From an uncultured Rubritalea sp. (GTDB taxonomy: Bacteria > Verrucomicrobiota > Verrucomicrobiia > Verrucomicrobiales > Akkermansiaceae): a stretch of DNA of 42,619 bases. Shown here piece by piece: positions 34,049 through 42,530 of the stretch. Within the stretch, counting starts at the first letter, position 1. Each line of letters begins with the position of its first letter. The stretch lies in assembly GCA_937981665.1 (NCBI GenBank), contig CALJOJ010000015.1:1-42619 (forward strand), written 5' to 3'. Made by a program: the position numbers and the translations under genes. The notes beneath the pieces were generated by a model. It did no database searches. It had not been told where the DNA came from and saw nothing but the letters and a program-made list of their open reading frames with translations.

Positions 34049-34864
34049 ATGGATGATTATGACAGACGACATTTTATAAAGACGTCAATCCCTGGTTTCT
34101 TGGGGTTGTCGATGGCACTGCCTGCAATCACCGCATTTGCAACGCGAGCCAATGCTTATGAGGGAAGGTTAAAGGCTGATGGATCTATCAACTGGGATGC
34201 TTTCTTAACTGAGATTGAAAAAGAAGCGAAAAAGCAACATTTAGATAACTGGAATGAGGTCGAGTATGTGAAGCGCGCCGCAGAAATAGCAACTCGTTTG
34301 AATCTTAAAGATCCCTTTTTAGCGACAGCCTTCAAACGAGTGAAGGCGAATGGTGTGGGGAATGGTAGAGTGGATTTTGGGCGCTTAGAGAAGCAGTTAG
34401 ATTTTCAAGTAAGCTTGGTGCAATTTGAAAAAAATGAGCAGATCTTGCATCATGATCACCCTGAGATGACAGGTGTTTTACTCTGCGCTACTGGTGAGGT
34501 AGAGGTTTGGAATTATGACTTGTTAGAAGAGCATGATTTAAAGAAAAATGTTCTGCTAAAGCGGACTAGTCATGCACGATTAGCTAAGGGCAAGGTCTCG
34601 ACGTTGACTTCAAAGGAGAGAAATATTCACCGTGTAGCTGCGCGTGAATTCACTCAACTGGTCGATGTTTTTGCTCCACCATACGATAATCAACGTGTTG
34701 CGGATAGTACGTGGTATGATGTAGATCCTGAGGAGTATCGCATTGATGGCGCAGCGCAGCAAGGAGTCTACGAGGCTCATCCTAAGAAAAGGCAAACTAA
34801 AAAAGTGCAAAAGAAAAGTAAGGAGGTAGAGACGAGTGCTCAGAGGAACGCTATTAGTGAATAA
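34049..34864 (+). CDS. Tat-exported cupin resembling thiol dioxygenases (ADO/PCO family)
   Basis: A 271-residue protein. The N-terminus has a twin-arginine signal, DRRHFIK (arginines at residues 6-7), followed by a hydrophobic stretch and an ANA cleavage site near residue 35. The domain at about 115-225 resembles cysteamine/cysteine dioxygenases (PF07847 type): LVQFEKNEQILHHDHPEMTGVLLCATGEVEVWNYDL with the metal histidines, and NIHRVAAREFTQLVDVFAPPYD near 205. The last 40 residues are Lys-rich. Such enzymes use a mononuclear iron site to oxidise thiols to sulfinates in the cytosol, so export of a folded form through Tat is unusual. It overlaps gmk by 11 bases in convergent orientation. Confidence 0.75.
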   Translation: MDDYDRRHFIKTSIPGFLGLSMALPAITAFATRANAYEGRLKADGSINWDAFLTEIEKEAKKQHLDNWNEVEYVKRAAEIATRLNLKDPFLATAFKRVKANGVGNGRVDFGRLEKQLDFQVSLVQFEKNEQILHHDHPEMTGVLLCATGEVEVWNYDLLEEHDLKKNVLLKRTSHARLAKGKVSTLTSKERNIHRVAAREFTQLVDVFAPPYDNQRVADSTWYDVDPEEYRIDGAAQQGVYEAHPKKRQTKKVQKKSKEVETSAQRNAISE

Positions 34865-35489
34865 TACGGCTTACGCTGAGACTCTCTGTGCTTAATATAG
34901 AGGCAAACTTTTTATAGTCGGTTTCGCGGTCATTGGAGAGAATACAATAGGTATATTTTGTCCACTGTTGCATTTCTTTTAGTGAGTTACGCATGCGTTT
35001 CTCGATGACCTCATCGCTATCGGTTCCTCTTTCATTGAGACGTTTACGGAGTTCTTCTTCACTGTCTGGCATGACGAAAAGGTCTACTAATGCTAGTTGG
35101 ACTTTAGCTTCTAGACAAGTTCTGATTTGTTCAGCACCTTGCACATCGATGTCCATGACTACGTCTTTACCATTTTCGATGTAGGAGAATACTTCTGACT
35201 TTAACGTACCGTAAAAATTTCCATGGACTTCAGCGTATTCGAGTAGTTCATCATTAGCTATTTTGGTTTTAAATTCATCGACGCTAAGAAAGAAGTAATC
35301 AATGCCGTGTTCTTCACCTGGACGTGATGGTCTGGTGGTGCAGGATATGGCGTAGTTAGCAATGCCTGCTGTGGCAGCGCGTCGGCAGAGTGTGGTCTTG
35401 CCTGATCCTGATGGCCCTGAGACTAGTAGCAGCATACCTAGTCTTTTATTAGGATGGATGTGAGATAGTGGAGCAGGTGATATGTTCAT
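34854..35489 (-). CDS. gmk: Guanylate kinase
   Basis: A 211-residue protein that phosphorylates GMP to GDP with ATP. The P-loop GPSGSGKT is at residues 25-32, followed by the GMP-binding pattern SCTTRPSRPGEEHGIDYFFL (about 49-68) and VVMDIDVQGAEQI near 113. The length is normal. The gene ends convergently with the thiol dioxygenase gene with an 11-base overlap. It is the last of three minus-strand genes after the FMN glutamate synthase-like and DoxX-like genes. Confidence 0.96.
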   Translation of the reverse strand: MNISPAPLSHIHPNKRLGMLLLVSGPSGSGKTTLCRRAATAGIANYAISCTTRPSRPGEEHGIDYFFLSVDEFKTKIANDELLEYAEVHGNFYGTLKSEVFSYIENGKDVVMDIDVQGAEQIRTCLEAKVQLALVDLFVMPDSEEELRKRLNERGTDSDEVIEKRMRNSLKEMQQWTKYTYCILSNDRETDYKKFASILSTESLSVSRIIH

Positions 35490-35538
35490 TCTTAGATTGT
35501 GACTTGTTAGAGAATTTAGGTAAAGTGGGAATTTTGTT

Positions 35539-35916
35539 TTAATTTAGCATCCGCGCGATGCTCTTAATCTGCATTCTACGAAGGTAAGTGACGATGGCCG
35601 AGATGATGAGTATGACGAGGCAGCTAAAACAAGATGAGCTGTTGAAGCCAATCTTCGTAAGGTGAGCGAGAGCAGCTCCGAGCATGATGCATATTGTAAG
35701 TAGGCTGCCGTGTGCTGCTGAGTTAGGGGTGACGAGTAGTAAGCAAGCTGAGGCTTCAAGAAAACCAATGATATAGCGTCCGTATGGCTCCATGCCAAGC
35801 TGTGTGAATATGGACACTGAGTCTGGAGCCCCTGTGAGCTTCATGTAGGCGGAGGGGATAAGCACCGCGATGATAACGAGCTGCAGTATCCAGCTGATGA
35901 TATGTTGAGTCTTCAT
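35539..35916 (-). CDS. DoxX-like small membrane protein
   Basis: A 125-residue protein with four hydrophobic helices (about 8-25, 46-62, 67-86 and 92-112). The DoxX-like pattern is the loop SAYMKLTGAPDSVSIFTQLGMEPYGRYIIGFLEASACLLL. DoxX proteins are poorly understood; some relate to quinone or thiol redox chemistry. Two cysteines, CFSC near residue 95, could be redox-active, though this is only a guess. It starts 18 bases after the FMN glutamate synthase-like gene and lies 49 bases before gmk. Confidence 0.75.
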   Translation of the reverse strand: MKTQHIISWILQLVIIAVLIPSAYMKLTGAPDSVSIFTQLGMEPYGRYIIGFLEASACLLLVTPNSAAHGSLLTICIMLGAALAHLTKIGFNSSSCFSCLVILIISAIVTYLRRMQIKSIARMLN

Positions 35917-35934
35917 TTTACAGTTACGTTATGA

Positions 35935-37470
35935 CTATTTAGTGGTGGAAAGGAGTGTGGTGATTTGATCGGCAAGTGCGGTGTCGTTAGGAATATAGAG
36001 TTGTTCGATGTTCAGATCCTTGGCATCGCGGATACCTGAGGCTGCTAACATTTCGTAGAAATCGTATTCGAGACCTTTAACATAGTTGGCAATCCGCTGG
36101 GCTTTCTGTTCGACAATGAGACCTTTCTGGAGGGCTGGATCATGGGTGGTGATGCCTACCGGACAGGTATTATTTCCACAGAGCATCGCTTGTATACAAC
36201 CAAGTGAGAGCATGAAGCCGCGGGCATTATAAATAGCATCGGCTCCGAGTGCGAGCGCTACGAATTGCTTACTAGAGTTGATTAGCTTACCTGAGGCTAA
36301 TAGCTTAAGCTTGTCTCTAACACCTTGCTCGGTGAGGATCTGGTTCGCGGCAAATAGGGAAGCGTAGAGGGGCATTCCGTAGCCATCCATGAAGGCTTTT
36401 GGCGCCGCACCAGTTCCACCCTCGGCACCATCGATAGCGATGAAGTCAGGGTACACTTGCTGGTTCTTCATTTCCTTCACCATATCTCGGAACTCGGAGG
36501 TCTTGCCCATGCAAAGCTTGATGCCTACTGGAATGTCGACGGTGTCTTGCACATGCTTGATAAAGGCAACAGTGGTTTGCTTAGAGGTACACTCGATGTG
36601 GTGAGCGGGGGAAATAACGTCTTCGCCTTGAGGAACGCCCCGGAGTTTAGAGATTTCTTCAGTGATCTTTTCTTTTGGAAGGAGTCCACCTTTACCTGGT
36701 TTTGCCCCCTGAGAGAGCTTGATCTCTATCATTTTAATAGAGGGATCTGTGCAGAGTTTGATTAATTTCTCTTGATTGAGTGAACTGTCATCATTTCTGA
36801 CACCAAACTTGGCGGTGCCGATCTGAAATACGAGTTCACCACCTTCTTCCATGTGATACTTTGGAATGCCACCTTCGCCAGTATTCATCGGAATACCTGC
36901 GAGACGAGCGCCTCTGGCTAGTGCTTGAATCGCATTTTTCCCGAGTGCTCCATAACTCATGGCGCTGATGAGATAGGGCTTGGTGATGGTATAGGTTTCT
37001 TTGACTCCGCGCTCTTCACCAAATGTTAGAGAGAATGGCTTGATGTCTTGTTTATCTACTGGATACATCGAGTGGCGGATCTTCACCTCTGAGTTATCGA
37101 AGTCCATCTGAGAGCCAAATGATGAGGCTGAGTCGATGCCTTTTGACTTACGGTAGATCTCGGATCTTTCTACACGGTTGAATGGGCGTTCTTCAGTGTC
37201 GCTTGCGAACAAGTACTGACGCATCTCAGGTCCTATGCTTTCTAGCATATAGCGTGCTTGACCGAGGATTCCAAAATTTCTTAGAATAGTATGCTTTTTC
37301 TGGATATGGAGGTAGAAAATATTAATCACCGTTAGAATGATAAAGACGACGGTGAGGAAGTGAATATAGAAATGTATAAAATGCCCGCCAAAGAAGAATA
37401 TGACAGCGAGTAGAGGGATTGCGATGTTTGCAAATCTGGAAATTTTATGTAAGTCAACGGATGCTGCCAT
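35935..37470 (-). CDS. Membrane-anchored FMN-binding glutamate synthase-like protein
   Basis: A 511-residue protein with two N-terminal transmembrane helices (about 12-52), then the FMN/Fe-S glutamate synthase domain (GltB central domain) at about 130-480. Motifs are YLISAMSYGALGKNAIQALARGA, GEGGIPKYHMEEGG, IEIKLSQGAKPGKGG and the iron-sulfur site CIQAMLCGNNTCPVGITT. The cysteine spacing matches the 3Fe-4S cysteines of GltB. The glutaminase domain is absent, so it cannot use glutamine alone. These standalone proteins are common and of unknown substrate; ammonia or another donor is assumed. It is the first gene of a three-gene minus-strand group. Confidence 0.87.
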   Translation of the reverse strand: MAASVDLHKISRFANIAIPLLAVIFFFGGHFIHFYIHFLTVVFIILTVINIFYLHIQKKHTILRNFGILGQARYMLESIGPEMRQYLFASDTEERPFNRVERSEIYRKSKGIDSASSFGSQMDFDNSEVKIRHSMYPVDKQDIKPFSLTFGEERGVKETYTITKPYLISAMSYGALGKNAIQALARGARLAGIPMNTGEGGIPKYHMEEGGELVFQIGTAKFGVRNDDSSLNQEKLIKLCTDPSIKMIEIKLSQGAKPGKGGLLPKEKITEEISKLRGVPQGEDVISPAHHIECTSKQTTVAFIKHVQDTVDIPVGIKLCMGKTSEFRDMVKEMKNQQVYPDFIAIDGAEGGTGAAPKAFMDGYGMPLYASLFAANQILTEQGVRDKLKLLASGKLINSSKQFVALALGADAIYNARGFMLSLGCIQAMLCGNNTCPVGITTHDPALQKGLIVEQKAQRIANYVKGLEYDFYEMLAASGIRDAKDLNIEQLYIPNDTALADQITTLLSTTK

Positions 37471-37618
37471 AGCTATAATCTACAAAGTGCATTACATTAT
37501 GCAAGTAGGAAGGGTGAATGGAGGTAAGCTTCGATAAGTGTTGGTAGTTTAGGTTCTTGATAAATACTTAGTTTAAATGACTTTAATGTTGCAATTTCAA
37601 CGACATGGAGTCAAGGAG

Positions 37619-37644
37619 ACCTCGTTAGAGGTTCAATTTACCTC
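37619..37644 (+). promoter_or_regulatory. Mutually exclusive hairpins in the leader of the DEAD-box helicase gene
   Basis: Three segments ACCTC (37619), GAGGT (37628) and ACCTC (37640) are arranged so that the middle one can pair with either side, giving two alternative 5-base-pair stems. This is the pattern of an attenuator or a temperature-sensitive leader, but no tract of T follows and the stems are short. They lie about 100 bases ahead of the helicase start at 37750. Confidence 0.3.
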
Positions 37645-37749
37645 ATGAGCCGCTATTTGATAGGTTATTTACCTTCTTCAGTGAAGACGTAGTTAGATCA
37701 TGTGCGGCCACCCAGTCAAGAGGACTGGAAATATAACCGACACATTACT

Positions 37750-39498
37750 ATGAAAGAAGATATTACCTTTGAGGACTTAGCTCTCTCCAAGCCTTTACTC
37801 GACGCTGTAAAAGCGCTTGGGTATGAGCAACCATCACAAATCCAAGCAACAGCAATCCCACGTATTTTAGCTGGTGACGACATCGTAGGTCTCTCTGAGA
37901 CTGGTTCAGGAAAGACGGCTGCATTTACGTTGCCTGCTCTAGAATTAATCGACCTGGATAATACTAACCCACAGGTTCTCATCCTGTCTCCTACACGTGA
38001 ACTCTGTGTTCAGGTGTGTGAAGAGGTACAGAAGCTAGGTAAGAACCTAACTGCAATGCGTGCCGTACCTATCTATGGTGGTGCACCGATCGACCGCCAG
38101 ATCAAGGGCCTTCGTGGTTCACAGATGGTGGTAGGTACTCCAGGAAGGCTGATGGATCACTTACGCCGTGGCACACTGCGTACGAATGATCTAAAACTCG
38201 TTATTCTCGATGAAGCGGACCGTATGTTAGATATGGGCTTCCGTGAGGATATGGAAGAAATTTTAGGCCAAATCAAAGGGAAGCGTCAGACGCTTTTCTT
38301 CTCGGCTACGATGAATCGTAATGTTGAGAGGCTGATCAAGACTTTTGGTAAGAACCCAGCTACTGTTGAAGTAGAAAGGAAAACACGTACGGTTGAGAGA
38401 ATTGACCAAACATACTATGAAGTAAGAAACCGCTCTAAGGTGGAAGTACTTTCTCGTTTATTAGATACGATGACTCTTCGTCTCTCAGTAGTCTTCTGTA
38501 ACACGAAGCGTAATGTGGATGAGACTACTGAAGCTCTCTTGGCTCGTGGTTATGCAGCGGATAGGCTTCACGGTGACGTGACTCAGCAGATGCGTGAACG
38601 TGTATTGAAGCGTTTCCGTGATGGAACCGTTGAGGTTCTCGTGGCTACTGATGTGGCTGCTCGTGGTCTTGATGTAGATGATGTTGACGCAGTGTTTAAC
38701 TTCGACTTACCACAGGACTTTGAGGATTACATCCACCGTATCGGGCGTACTGGACGTGCAGGTAGGGAAGGTAATGCTGTTAGTTTTGTCTTTGGTAAGG
38801 ACGTATATAGACTACACGGAATTGAGAAATTTATCCGTCAGAAGATCCGTCGTGAGCGTATCCCATCTAAGGAAGATGTGGAAGGAAAGCGTGCTGACAT
38901 TCTCTTCGAGTCTGTGAGGACTAAGATCGAAGCTGGTGGTTATAAGGACTATAAGCATTACATAGATCGCTTGTTAGAAGCTGGTCACACAGCTACTGAT
39001 ATAGCATCAGCGCTTTTCTCACAGCTTAAAGACCTTCAAGGTAAAGAAGGTGATGACATCCAAGAAGACAGACCTGGTGGTGATAGAGGCGGCAATGATC
39101 GTCGTGACCGTGACCGTGGTAATAATAGATCTGATAGAGGAGATCGCCGTGAGCGTGGTGGAGACCGCGACAGTGGTGAAAGAGGTGGGCGCAGGGAGAG
39201 GTCTGATAGAAGTCGTGAGCGTGAAGGTGAGAGACGTAATGATCCTCAACTAAAAGAGGGCATGACCCAGCTCTTTATCGGTCTTGGTAGCAAGCTTGGA
39301 GTGAATCCTGGTGAGATAGCTGGGATGATCTATTCTGAGTGTAATATCAAAAATGGATCACTCGGAAGAATCCGTATGTTCCCTAAGCATTGTCTTGTGC
39401 AGGTGAATGAGAATGATGCGGATAACATCAGTAGAGATCTGAAGAGCGCTAAGCTCAGAGGAAAGACATTCCCAACATACAGAGACCGCGATCTATAG
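37750..39498 (+). CDS. DEAD-box RNA helicase with DbpA-type C-terminal RNA-binding domain
   Basis: A 582-residue helicase. RecA-like domain 1 has the Q motif and Walker A (SETGSGKT near residue 42-49), DEAD as [14 protein letters not shown] near 153, and SAT. Domain 2 ends with [13 protein letters not shown] near 326. An Arg/Gly/Asp-rich tail (about 435-497) is followed by a DbpA-like RNA-recognition fold ([20 protein letters not shown], about 507-580). The family includes cold-shock and ribosome-assembly helicases (CsdA/DeaD, DbpA). The start at 37750 is preferred over an in-frame GTG at 37702, whose extra 16 residues look like leader rather than protein. Confidence 0.93.
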   Translation: MKEDITFEDLALSKPLLDAVKALGYEQPSQIQATAIPRILAGDDIVGLSETGSGKTAAFTLPALELIDLDNTNPQVLILSPTRELCVQVCEEVQKLGKNLTAMRAVPIYGGAPIDRQIKGLRGSQMVVGTPGRLMDHLRRGTLRTNDLKLVILDEADRMLDMGFREDMEEILGQIKGKRQTLFFSATMNRNVERLIKTFGKNPATVEVERKTRTVERIDQTYYEVRNRSKVEVLSRLLDTMTLRLSVVFCNTKRNVDETTEALLARGYAADRLHGDVTQQMRERVLKRFRDGTVEVLVATDVAARGLDVDDVDAVFNFDLPQDFEDYIHRIGRTGRAGREGNAVSFVFGKDVYRLHGIEKFIRQKIRRERIPSKEDVEGKRADILFESVRTKIEAGGYKDYKHYIDRLLEAGHTATDIASALFSQLKDLQGKEGDDIQEDRPGGDRGGNDRRDRDRGNNRSDRGDRRERGGDRDSGERGGRRERSDRSREREGERRNDPQLKEGMTQLFIGLGSKLGVNPGEIAGMIYSECNIKNGSLGRIRMFPKHCLVQVNENDADNISRDLKSAKLRGKTFPTYRDRDL

Positions 39499-39509
39499 TA
39501 TTTTCACTG

Positions 39510-39537
39510 GCTTTGTTAGATGAGAATCTAGCAAAGC
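39510..39537 (+). terminator. Strong hairpin after the helicase gene (terminator or processing signal, no T tract)
   Basis: GCTTTGTTAGAT and ATCTAGCAAAGC pair along 12 positions (one wobble) around a GAGA tetraloop. It lies 12 bases after the helicase stop and 49 bases before the next gene. No run of T follows, so it may act as an mRNA-stabilising or weak terminator structure between the two genes rather than a classic terminator. Confidence 0.45.
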
Positions 39538-39585
39538 TAGTATCTGTTCTTGAGTCTTTCATGCTGCGTCGTATAACTTCACGGT

Positions 39586-42435
39586 ATGGAGATTCCTTGG
39601 CAGAAAATTTTACCACACGGTGGGCGCGCATTCATAAGTGGCGGAGCTTGTGTTCCATTTGCATTGATTGATGATTTACTCAGCCATGCAGATGATTTCA
39701 AGGATGTGGAATTATGCCATGTTCATACTGTTGGGGAGACACCTTGGATTGACCCTAAGTACCAAGGTTCGTTTAGAACTAATTCATTTTTCATGTCGCG
39801 TGCTATCGGTGAGGCCGTGGAGCGTGGTCAGGCTGACTACACACCAGCTCCGAGTTCGGATATTCCGCGTTTGTTCTCACGGGGAATTTTGCCGCTAGAT
39901 GTAGCACTTGTACAGGTAGGTGAGCCGGATGCTGCTGGTATGGTATCTCTAGGTCTGAGTGCTGACGCGGTGGTGTCTGCTGTGAAGAATGCGAAGTATG
40001 TGGTGGCGCAGATGAATAAGAAGATGCCGCGTACTCACGGTGATACTGTTATCTCTATCAAGAAATTAGACTTCGTGGTGGAGCGGTCTGCAGCTCCACG
40101 GGTGCAGGATAAATGGGAATTTAGTGACAAGCATTTACGCGCTGGAGAGTATGCTGCTCAGCTTATAGATGATGGGGCTACGATCCAAGCGAGCATGGGA
40201 AATAGTCCGCAAGCCGTTTTGAAGAAACTCCATAAACATCAGGATCTGGGCATCCATACGGGCTGTTTTACGAATGAAATGATGCGCTTGATGAAGAAGG
40301 GAGTGGTGAATAATGCGATGAAAACTTATCAGAAGGGGGTATCTGTGGCGTCACATTGCTTAGGCTCAAGTGAACTTTATAAATTTGTTAGAGAGAATCC
40401 TGAGTTTGAGCTACATAAGAGTGAGTGGACGAATGATCCTAACAGAATAGGTCGACAAAAAAATATGGTAGCGATCAATGGAGCACGCGAGATCGATCTA
40501 ACTGGTCAGGTGGTGCGAGACTCACGTGGGCATCACTTTTACGGTGGAGTGGGTGCTATTCAGGATTTCATCCGTGGAGCATCGGCGAGTCAAGGAGGGT
40601 TACCGATTATTGTAATGACTTCTACGAACGAAGCTGAGGATCAATCTAGGATCGTAACTGGACTTACCACAGGTAGCGGTGTCTGTACCTCTCGTGGTGA
40701 TGTACATTATGTAGTGACGGAGTACGGAGTGGCGAATCTCCTAGGGCAGTCTATCCGTCAGCGTGCGTTACGATTAGTAGAGGTGGCTCATCCTAAGTTC
40801 CGAGAGGACCTGCTAGAAGGTGCACGTAGTCAGGGGTGGATCCCTAAGACGTTTAGTTTTTCGCCTACTAATGTTTATTCTGATAGGCAGGAGATCGAGT
40901 CAAAGAAGGTGAAGTTTGGCGGTGTGGGGTATGTGATGCGGCCTATTCAGCCGAGTGACCTACGGTCGATCCAGGAGTTTTTCTACTCACAAGATAAAGA
41001 GACGATCCGCCTCAGGTATGGTCATGCAAAGCCAGATTTGGATGAGACGAGTGCTTATCAGTTAGCTAGTGTCTCGCAGGATAAGGACTTGGCGCTGGGG
41101 ATATTTTACCGAGATCATTACCGTGAGTCGCTACGAGCTACGGGTAGATTTTATTTAGATAAGAAGTCTGAGAGTGGTGAGCAGACTGCGGAGGTTTCTT
41201 TCTTAGTACATGAGAAGACGCGTCGCTGGGGGATGGGGAATTTCTTATTAGGAGAAATGGCGGAGATCGCTAAGGAGCGTGGGGTAGATGTATTCTGGGC
41301 GAGTGTGCTGAAGGAGAATAAGTCGATGGCTAGTCTCTTTAAGAAGCTGGGAGCTGAGCGTAAATCCTATCTTGATGATGATAGTGATGAGTTCTGGATG
41401 GATACGAGCAAGGTAGCCAAGAAGACACAGCGGGTGGCTAAGGAGAAACGCAAAGGAGTGCTCCAGACAGGTGAGGGTAGTCAAGTGTCTCCAGATCAGA
41501 AGAGATTAGGAATTTTTAAATCAACGAAGATGTTAGAGCACGATACTGGAGCGCTTCATACCGAGTCTGCTGAGCGCTATCAGGCGGTTTTAGATATGCT
41601 GAAGTCATCACGTTTCAAGCATGAAAAAATTAAAGAACGTGACGCTACGGCAGATGAATTTTTATTAGTCCATAGTGCTGAGTATCATGATCTAGCGAAG
41701 TACGATATTGAACATTTTGCAGAGACTCTACGTACAGGAGATACGGCTGTTAGTGATGCTTCTTATGAGGTGGTGCAGGCGGCAACGGGTGCGGTGCTAA
41801 ATGCAGTGGATGAAATAGCGAATAAGAGAAGTAAGATATCGCGTGCTTTCTGTGCTGTGCGTCCGCCGGGACATCATGCAGGAGTATCTCAGGGGATGGG
41901 TTTTTGTATTTTTAACCATGTAGCAATTGCAGCACGCTATGCACAGAAGCACGTTGCCTATAAGAAGGTAGCGATCCTTGATTGGGATGCGCACCATGGT
42001 AATGGGACTCAGGATATTTTCTATGATGATCCGAGTGTCTTTTACTGTTCCACACATCAGGGCGGAATTTTCCCACATACAGGACTAGCTTCTGAGAAAG
42101 GCAAGGGTAAGGCAAAGGGGGCAAATTTAAATTTTCCCTTAGTTGCTGGTGCAGGAGACGGTGAAGTTATCGAATACTGGGGGAAGCCACTGCGTGATGC
42201 ATTGGTGAAATTTAAGCCTGATTTGATTATTATTTCGGCTGGCTTTGACGCCATAGCAGGTGATCCATTAGCTGAGCTGACATTTACTGTAGCTGGATTC
42301 ACTGAGCTGACGAAGCTCGTGAGAGGTTATGCGGATGAGTTCTGTGATGGTCGGTTACTGTCGGTTCTAGAAGGAGGCTATGCGCATGAGAGTCTGGCTC
42401 AATGTGTGAAGGCACACCTCAGAGCTTTAGAGTAG
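39586..42435 (+). CDS. Three-domain fusion: acetyl-CoA hydrolase/CoA-transferase + GNAT acetyltransferase + class II HDAC-like deacetylase
   Basis: A 949-residue cytoplasmic protein. Residues about 1-430 are an acetyl-CoA hydrolase/4-hydroxybutyrate CoA-transferase-like domain: DLGIHTGCFTNEMMRL (about 220-235), GGVGAIQDFIRGASAS and TSRGDVHYVVTEYGVANL. The usual catalytic Glu of the HTE motif is Gly226. Residues about 446-607 are a GNAT domain with acetyl-CoA loop RRWGMG. A Lys-rich linker (about 610-640) leads to a HDAC-like domain (641-949) with all key residues: RPPGHHAG near 759, DWDAHHGNG near 800, SAGFDA near 885 and EGGY near 929. GNAT-CoA-hydrolase fusions occur in bacteria; the added deacetylase joins an acetyl-group writer and eraser on one chain. 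Targets could be proteins, polyamines or small amines. The start at 39586 fits the family. Confidence 0.88.
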   Translation: MEIPWQKILPHGGRAFISGGACVPFALIDDLLSHADDFKDVELCHVHTVGETPWIDPKYQGSFRTNSFFMSRAIGEAVERGQADYTPAPSSDIPRLFSRGILPLDVALVQVGEPDAAGMVSLGLSADAVVSAVKNAKYVVAQMNKKMPRTHGDTVISIKKLDFVVERSAAPRVQDKWEFSDKHLRAGEYAAQLIDDGATIQASMGNSPQAVLKKLHKHQDLGIHTGCFTNEMMRLMKKGVVNNAMKTYQKGVSVASHCLGSSELYKFVRENPEFELHKSEWTNDPNRIGRQKNMVAINGAREIDLTGQVVRDSRGHHFYGGVGAIQDFIRGASASQGGLPIIVMTSTNEAEDQSRIVTGLTTGSGVCTSRGDVHYVVTEYGVANLLGQSIRQRALRLVEVAHPKFREDLLEGARSQGWIPKTFSFSPTNVYSDRQEIESKKVKFGGVGYVMRPIQPSDLRSIQEFFYSQDKETIRLRYGHAKPDLDETSAYQLASVSQDKDLALGIFYRDHYRESLRATGRFYLDKKSESGEQTAEVSFLVHEKTRRWGMGNFLLGEMAEIAKERGVDVFWASVLKENKSMASLFKKLGAERKSYLDDDSDEFWMDTSKVAKKTQRVAKEKRKGVLQTGEGSQVSPDQKRLGIFKSTKMLEHDTGALHTESAERYQAVLDMLKSSRFKHEKIKERDATADEFLLVHSAEYHDLAKYDIEHFAETLRTGDTAVSDASYEVVQAATGAVLNAVDEIANKRSKISRAFCAVRPPGHHAGVSQGMGFCIFNHVAIAARYAQKHVAYKKVAILDWDAHHGNGTQDIFYDDPSVFYCSTHQGGIFPHTGLASEKGKGKAKGANLNFPLVAGAGDGEVIEYWGKPLRDALVKFKPDLIIISAGFDAIAGDPLAELTFTVAGFTELTKLVRGYADEFCDGRLLSVLEGGYAHESLAQCVKAHLRALE

Positions 42436-42530
42436 TTTTACGCATTTGATAAGTTGAGGGGGAGGTTATGGATACCTCTAACCCGAATATTTCACGATAG
42501 GGTGTTTAGGATTGGTGCTGGTTCTTTAGC

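Noticed and set aside
37628..37644. A T-arm-like sequence (GAGGTTCAATTT) suggesting a tRNA
   Set aside because: The loop does not fit a T-arm and no acceptor, D or anticodon arms surround it.
42450..42475. GAGGT/ACCTC stem after the fusion gene as a terminator
   Set aside because: Five pairs only and no T run after it.
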